Below are positions 32,016 to 35,368 of a DNA stretch of 35,368 bases, piece by piece. The notes beneath the pieces were generated by a model. That model saw only the letters and a program-made list of their open reading frames with translations. It was not told the DNA's origin and made no database searches. A program made the position numbers and the translations under genes. Position 1 is the stretch's first letter. Each line of letters begins with the position of its first letter. The stretch lies in the NCBI GenBank assembly GCA_013215565.1, contig JABSQV010000071.1, forward strand, positions 1-35,368, written 5' to 3'. This stretch comes from Myxococcales bacterium (GTDB lineage Bacteria; Myxococcota_A; UBA9160; SZUA-336).

Positions 32016-32044
32016 TTGACATCTCTGGCGCCATCGCACACACT
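32016..32044 (+). promoter_or_regulatory. Candidate promoter for the replication block
   Basis: A perfect TTGACA (32016-32021) is followed by a 17-base spacer and CACACT (32039-32044), which keeps the key A at position 2 and T at position 6 of a -10. It points to the methyltransferase gene and lies just downstream of the repeated palindromes, so it could be controlled by whatever binds them. Confidence 0.35.
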
Positions 32045-32153
32045 TACCCCACCGTCCGCAAGCGGTTAACGAAACCTCGTCCCTGCGGGGACATCCTGCG
32101 CGCTCCCCCTGACTGTCTTGCGGCTGTCTGGGGTGAGCGCCATGGGGTAGCAC

Positions 32154-32855
32154 ATGCGGCCTTTCTTCAGTTACTACGGCGGCAAGTGGCGGGCAGCGCC
32201 GCGATACCCGAAGCCGATGTTCGGCACCATCGTGGAGCCGTTCGCCGGAAGCGCGGGGTATGCGCTGCGATATCCGAATCTGCGGGTTCGGCTCATCGAC
32301 GCCGACCCCATCATTGCGGGGCTGTGGGCGTACCTGATTGGGGTGAGCGAACGGGAGATTTCGGAGCTCCCTGACGTTCCGAACGAGGGGACCGTGGATG
32401 ACCTCGACGTGTGTGAGGATGCCCGGCACCTCATCGGGTTTTGGCTCAACGGCTCTTGCGCGTCACCTCGGAAGCGCCCCGGGCTATGGATGCGCAGCGG
32501 AGAGGGCGGGCCATGGTGGGGGCCCCAAGCGCGTCACCGCATCGCGTCCCAACTGGCCAGCATCCGACACTGGACCATCACCCACGGTTCGTATGCTGAC
32601 GCTCCCGACGTCGAGGCGACATGGTTCGTAGATCCACCGTACCAAGACGCGGGGAAGCACTACCGACACAGCGCCGTCGACTTCCCCCACCTCGCTGATT
32701 GGTGCAGGGCCCGCCGGGGTCAGGTGATGGTCTGCGAGAACGTTGGCGCAGACTGGGGCCCGTTTCGCCCCTTCCTCGACGTCAAGGCTACGTCTGGAGT
32801 CTCCGAGGAGGCTCTGTGGCACATCGAGGGTTCGCCGATGTTTGGGGGCTGCTGA
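32154..32855 (+). CDS. dam: DNA adenine methyltransferase, Dam/D12 class
   Basis: A 233-residue N6-adenine methyltransferase. It has the N-terminal FFSYYGGKW motif, the SAM-binding VEPFAGSAGYALRY (about 28-41), and catalytic DPPY in WFVDPPYQDAGKHYRH. The length is slightly short for the class. No restriction endonuclease is encoded nearby, so it is an orphan enzyme, probably protecting phage DNA or marking replication/packaging sites; GATC is a likely but unproven target. Its TCGA frequency is below that of the structural genes, hinting at separate origin. It shares one base with the next gene. Confidence 0.88.
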   Translation: MRPFFSYYGGKWRAAPRYPKPMFGTIVEPFAGSAGYALRYPNLRVRLIDADPIIAGLWAYLIGVSEREISELPDVPNEGTVDDLDVCEDARHLIGFWLNGSCASPRKRPGLWMRSGEGGPWWGPQARHRIASQLASIRHWTITHGSYADAPDVEATWFVDPPYQDAGKHYRHSAVDFPHLADWCRARRGQVMVCENVGADWGPFRPFLDVKATSGVSEEALWHIEGSPMFGGC

Positions 32856-33559
32856 TGGCTGGTTGGTTCAGGTTCAGCGCCGATGCATGGCCGCTAATCG
32901 CCGAGGCGCTCACGTCGAGCGGCAACGAATGGCCCTTCGAGGCAATGGTCGAGGATCTGGTCTACTTCGAGGACCGGCAACGGCTGACGGGGAAGAAGCG
33001 GCTCGGTCGAGGTGCCCTTCGGAAGCGTTGGAACTGCACCGACTACCGAGCAAAGCAGGCCCTACAGTCGGATGAGTGGCGCGACCGTTTCGCCAAGAAA
33101 TCGCCAGAAAACCGCCAAGAAATCGCCTCACGCGCGTTTGTTCTCAGACACAGACACAGACCCAGAGGCAGACATAAGGGCAGTGAACACGAAGGCCGCT
33201 CAGCTATTGGCCGACTGGCAGACGGCCGCCGAGTTCTGGCGGGACGAAGTGAACCCGGCCCTCGGAAGGCAGAAGCGGATCCCGACCGCGAAGTCTACGG
33301 TCGGCCGCCGCCTCCGCTCGGAGATCAGGGCGAACGGCCTCGAGGCTGTGCTCGATTCCTTCCGGTGGCTAGCCCATGGGCAGAAATGGCACGCCCGCCA
33401 GCAGAGGGCCAACGAGACGACCACGCTCGTAACGCCGCTGAGGCACGTCGAGGAATGGGCGGAGCACTGGCAACGGAACGGCTCGGCCGAAGACGGCCCA
33501 TCGGCCGGGAAGGCACCGAAGAAGTCGATGTTCGAAATGATGAAAGAAATGACCTTTGA
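32855..33559 (+). CDS. N-terminal part of split replication-initiator-like protein
   Basis: ATG 32855 lies in a TGATG overlap. The first 80 or so residues are convincing: MAGWFRFSADAWPLIAEAL, then LGRGALRKRWNCTDYRAKQA, a winged helix-turn-helix like phage replication initiators. After about 33127 this frame becomes Arg/Pro-rich and non-native, while the true continuation lies one frame over and ends at 33584. The switch falls in a 22-bp tandem duplication; removing one unit joins both halves into a 235-residue protein. The gene is either broken, frameshifted in translation, or affected by a sequencing error. Confidence 0.6.
   Translation: MAGWFRFSADAWPLIAEALTSSGNEWPFEAMVEDLVYFEDRQRLTGKKRLGRGALRKRWNCTDYRAKQALQSDEWRDRFAKKSPENRQEIASRAFVLRHRHRPRGRHKGSEHEGRSAIGRLADGRRVLAGRSEPGPRKAEADPDREVYGRPPPPLGDQGERPRGCARFLPVASPWAEMARPPAEGQRDDHARNAAEARRGMGGALATERLGRRRPIGREGTEEVDVRNDERNDL
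33091..33127 (+). repeat. 22-bp tandem duplication causing a frame change
   Basis: The 15-mer CGCCAAGAAATCGCC occurs at 33091-33105 and 33113-33127, offset by 22 bases. Since 22 is not a multiple of three, the first copy encodes AKKSP in the upstream frame and the second encodes AKKSP in the downstream frame. This is the likely cause of the split in the replication gene. Confidence 0.75.
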
Positions 33560-33584
33560 CACTGAAGAACCGAGGATGAAATAA
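33183..33584 (+). CDS. C-terminal part of split replication-initiator-like protein
   Basis: This frame carries the native C-terminal half: an acidic FSDTDTDPEAD linker (encoded just upstream, about 33141-33173), then helical NTKAAQLLADWQTAAEFWRD and LRSEIRANGLEAVLDSFRWL, ending at TAA 33582-33584. GTG 33183 is the only plausible local start if it is translated alone; an earlier GTG at 33012 lies in non-native sequence. 'DTDTD' linkers between a winged helix and a helical C-domain are common in phage replication proteins. Confidence 0.5.
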   Translation: MNTKAAQLLADWQTAAEFWRDEVNPALGRQKRIPTAKSTVGRRLRSEIRANGLEAVLDSFRWLAHGQKWHARQQRANETTTLVTPLRHVEEWAEHWQRNGSAEDGPSAGKAPKKSMFEMMKEMTFDTEEPRMK

Positions 33585-34045
33585 TGGATAGGCTACGACT
33601 AAGCTGGCATGCCGACCTGAGGGCTCTCGATGAGTGCCTCGACAGGCTCGGAGCACCGCAGGCGACCAAGCTTCACAAGTCGCTCGACCGACAGGCTGAG
33701 GACGACGAGCCCCGCCCCTCGCTCGCCTTCCGCCTTGGATGGCTCGAAGGCCATGTTCGGGCGCTCCACGATCATCCGCTCTATGTCGTGAAGGGCGGCA
33801 TCGACGGACCCGGCAAGAAGGGCGGCATCGACGAGCCCCGCAAGGATTACACGTGGTATCGCGAGGTCGTTACCAGCGTGCTCGAGGTCCTCGTAGAGTG
33901 TGACGACTGGCCAACCGTCCAAGAGGCCGAGAGGTGCCGAGACGGGTCGAGCGGGCCCTTCGCCGAGGGCTACGCCGCTCTCGCCGAGTGGCTGAAGGTT
34001 CGCGAGCCGCCGCCGAAGATCAACAATGACGAGGTGAAGACATGA
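33584..34045 (+). CDS. Hypothetical protein of replication block
   Basis: A 153-residue protein from ATG 33584 (one-base overlap TAATG). It is helical, with an in-frame tandem repeat in the middle: KGGIDGPGK followed by KGGIDEPRK (27-bp period; DNA copies at 33791-33806 and 33818-33833). A C-terminal helix follows (EGYAALAEWLKVRE). Family not recognised. It lies between the initiator-like gene and a zinc-ribbon protein. Confidence 0.65.
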   Translation: MDRLRLSWHADLRALDECLDRLGAPQATKLHKSLDRQAEDDEPRPSLAFRLGWLEGHVRALHDHPLYVVKGGIDGPGKKGGIDEPRKDYTWYREVVTSVLEVLVECDDWPTVQEAERCRDGSSGPFAEGYAALAEWLKVREPPPKINNDEVKT

Positions 34046-34236
34046 GCAAGCAACAATGCATCGAGTGTTGGCAATTCCTACCAGAGCACACCCCGAAGTG
34101 CTCGAAGGGCGAGAAGGTCGCCGCTCAGCGTCGAGCTCATACGGCGAAGCGCGTCGAGCGGTACGGGAACGCCGAGGGCTTTCAGCTCGGCGAGCAGGGC
34201 GCGGCCGACCTGGCGACGCCGAAGGATGGCGACTGA
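34042..34236 (+). CDS. Small zinc-ribbon-like protein
   Basis: A 64-residue protein in ATGA overlap with the gene before. The start MSKQQCIECWQFLPEHTPKC gives CxxC, a His and a further Cys, able to hold one zinc, then a basic stretch (AAQRRAHTAKRVERY). Likely a nucleic-acid-binding accessory factor of the replication block. Family unknown. Confidence 0.6.
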   Translation: MSKQQCIECWQFLPEHTPKCSKGEKVAAQRRAHTAKRVERYGNAEGFQLGEQGAADLATPKDGD

Positions 34237-34352
34237 TGGGCTACGTAATGGGAGATCTCGGACTGCCAGAGGGCAAGCGGAGGGCGAAGCGATGGGTCGC
34301 GGGCTTCGTCGTTGGCTTCATCGTCGCGGGCGTCTTGTGGGCGCTACTGTGA
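34236..34352 (+). CDS. 38-residue single-pass membrane peptide
   Basis: ATG 34236 shares a base with the previous stop (TGATG). A basic segment (EGKRRAKRW) is followed by about 17 hydrophobic residues (VAGFVVGFIVAGVLWALL), predicting one membrane pass with the N-terminus inside. Its stop overlaps the next GTG start as GTGA. Function unknown. Confidence 0.55.
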   Translation: MGYVMGDLGLPEGKRRAKRWVAGFVVGFIVAGVLWALL

Positions 34353-34885
34353 GCGCCGGCGCGGCACCGTCGCCGCTCCATGTCCCCGTAATGCAGGGCT
34401 TCGCACTGCTCGAGGCCGCGGGCTTTCGCAAACCAGCGTCCTACGACACCGTCGACGGCACGAAGCAGGGGATTCACGTCTTCGCGAAGCTGCTCGCCGA
34501 GCTCACCGTCGAAGAGCTCGAGGGCGCCTTCGATGTCTGGCTCAGGCGGAGCGAGCCATGGTGGCCGACGCCTGGGCAACTGCTCGCCGCCGTTCCGCAT
34601 CGAGACGACGCCGCTCGCGAGTGGCATCGCCTATCCAGGGGCGACGGCTCGGCCGCTGCGCTCCTCGTTCAGAGAACCGGCGGCCTACACCACAAAGACG
34701 AGGTCGGCTTCTGCCGGGCGTTCCGGGCGTATACGCGCAACTGGTTGGCCATGGAGCCCGAAGACCGCCAATACTTCGCCGGCCTGAAGAGCGAGAGCGA
34801 GCGGCTCGAAATGCTCACAATGTCGGGCGTGCTCGTCATCGGCGACCCTTCGAGGGCGTCGACGCTCATCGGGGGGATCCCTTGA
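34349..34885 (+). CDS. Helicase-loader/replication-P-like protein
   Basis: A 178-residue protein with GTG 34349 overlapping the preceding stop. The segment ELTVEELEGAFDVWLRRSEP followed by WWPTPGQLLAAVP resembles the N-terminal pattern of phage replication proteins that recruit helicase (the 'W..(F/W)PTPGEL' element). The rest is helical without a Walker motif, so any loader role would be of the lambda P type. It lies in the replication block before the resolvase. Moderate certainty. Confidence 0.5.
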   Translation: MSAGAAPSPLHVPVMQGFALLEAAGFRKPASYDTVDGTKQGIHVFAKLLAELTVEELEGAFDVWLRRSEPWWPTPGQLLAAVPHRDDAAREWHRLSRGDGSAAALLVQRTGGLHHKDEVGFCRAFRAYTRNWLAMEPEDRQYFAGLKSESERLEMLTMSGVLVIGDPSRASTLIGGIP

Positions 34886-35368
34886 TCCCGGTTCTCGGCA
34901 TCGATCCCGGGAAGGTCGAGGGCGGCGCCGTCCTTCTCGCGGCTGACGGGAAGACGGCTCTCGCGGCCTGGCACTGGATAGAGCGCCGGAGGAAGGCGGG
35001 GAACGTCTACGCGGTGACAGCTATTCGCGGCATTCGGGCGCAGAGCGAGAAGGCCACGCTCGCGAACGTTGGCGAGGACATCGCTTACGACCTCTACGAC
35101 ACCGACGAGGTGCGCTATCCGATGTGTCTCGTCGTCGAGGCCCTCTTCGTCCCGCGCTTGCCGAAGAGCGCTCTCGCGGGCCGTATGAGCCGCCAAGAGG
35201 TTCAAACGTTCATGGGGAAGGCGAGAAGCGTTCACGCCCTCGCCGAGGCCGCCGCGCTTGTGTACGGACCGCTGACGCCCTACGCTGCTCACCTACTTCG
35301 ACCGCTTGCTTCGGCTTGGCGTCCGCTGATCCTGGGTTTGCCGGCGTCTGTTTCCTCGGACGTAGCCG
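34882..35368 (+). CDS. RuvC-like Holliday junction resolvase (open at window end)
   Basis: The frame starts at TTG 34882 in a TTGA overlap and is open at base 35368 after 162 codons. It begins IPVLGIDPGKVEGGAVLLAA, the RuvC/RNase H first motif with catalytic Asp8, and has LVVEALFVPRLPKSALAGRM with the second acidic residue. A late HALAEAAALVYG helix and WRPLILGLPA follow. It should cut branched DNA before packaging. If the contig is circular the gene ends at base 53. Confidence 0.75.
   Translation, partial: MIPVLGIDPGKVEGGAVLLAADGKTALAAWHWIERRRKAGNVYAVTAIRGIRAQSEKATLANVGEDIAYDLYDTDEVRYPMCLVVEALFVPRLPKSALAGRMSRQEVQTFMGKARSVHALAEAAALVYGPLTPYAAHLLRPLASAWRPLILGLPASVSSDVA

Larger units (their letters stand above)
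31755..32153. other. Non-coding region with repeats; candidate origin or operator array
   Basis: About 400 bases with no convincing gene; the open frames here are Arg/Pro/Ala-rich chance frames. It holds hairpins (GCGGGCCCCGC near 31799-31809), direct repeats (CCAGCGCCCGGCG at 31879 and 31932; GGCGCCATCG at 31998 and 32027), repeated palindromes at 31951-31991, a GTCCC-TGCG-GGGAC hairpin at 32079-32092 and a possible promoter at 32016-32044. It separates the early operon from the replication block. No T-run terminator is visible. Confidence 0.5.

Noticed and set aside
31828-32374. Small open frames inside the 400-base gap and over the methyltransferase start
   Set aside because: They have no ribosome sites, are rich in Arg, Pro and Ala, and conflict with the palindrome arrays and the clear methyltransferase frame.
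1-35368. Integrase, excisionase, attachment site or tRNA gene
   Set aside because: I found no tyrosine or serine recombinase motifs, no tRNA-like cloverleaf and no CI-type repressor with a peptidase domain, so no lysogeny module is claimed.

Overview
The window looks like one nearly complete genome of a tailed, siphovirus-like phage of about 35.4 kb. It is GC-rich, its genes are packed with 1- and 4-base stop/start overlaps, and I see no host genes, tRNA, integrase or CI-type repressor gene set. That fits a lytic phage, but lysogeny is not excluded. The host cannot be named. The coding style is very rich in the tetranucleotide TCGA (about ten per 600 bases in part of the tape-measure gene by hand count). 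The last gene, RuvC-like, is still open at base 35368. If the two ends are joined, its frame continues into base 1 and closes at 51-53, giving a normal-length protein, so the contig may be circular or circularly permuted.

Layout. (1) 114-3554, rightward: five small unknown genes or membrane peptides, a probable small terminase and a clear large terminase. (2) 3616-4378: a short cassette of three small genes, one a Cro-like helix-turn-helix protein, between terminase and portal. (3) 4420-13289: portal, scaffold-like protein, major capsid candidate, head decoration, connectors, tail completion, tail tube and tail chaperones. (4) 13286-20420: tape measure, a 1080-residue tail protein with sialidase-type Asp-boxes, and a tail-tip hub protein. 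(5) 20434-25495: small tail proteins, a coiled-coil membrane protein (holin-like), a beta-helix tail spike whose middle differs in composition, further fibre proteins, and a cysteine-peptidase-like lysin candidate.

(6) 25482-30382, leftward: a ten-gene operon of recombination genes, consisting of YqaJ-type exonuclease, RecT annealing protein and an orphan Rad50/SbcC-like ATPase with a zinc hook, interleaved with seven tiny proteins. (7) 30383-30456: a strikingly symmetric divergent control region, with a ribbon-helix-helix regulator as the first rightward gene. (8) 30457-31754: regulator, unknown protein, small membrane protein, unknown protein and a probable lipoprotein. (9) 31755-32153: about 400 bases without a convincing gene, holding repeated 12-bp palindromes and other repeats, a candidate origin or operator array. 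(10) 32154 to the end: Dam-like DNA adenine methyltransferase, an initiator-like replication gene whose frame is broken at a 22-bp tandem duplication, small zinc-ribbon and membrane proteins, a helicase-loader-like protein and a RuvC-like resolvase.

Likely working model: the rightward 32154-end block replicates DNA from a nearby origin. The leftward operon makes 3' single strands (YqaJ), anneals them (RecT) and processes ends or concatemers with the SMC-like ATPase, while RuvC resolves junctions. Terminase then packages the DNA into heads built from the 4.4-13 kb block. The points most worth a second look are the orphan Rad50-like partner of YqaJ/RecT with its altered Walker B, the symmetric divergent switch, the iterated palindromes, the duplication-broken replication gene, and the chains of tiny coupled membrane peptides.
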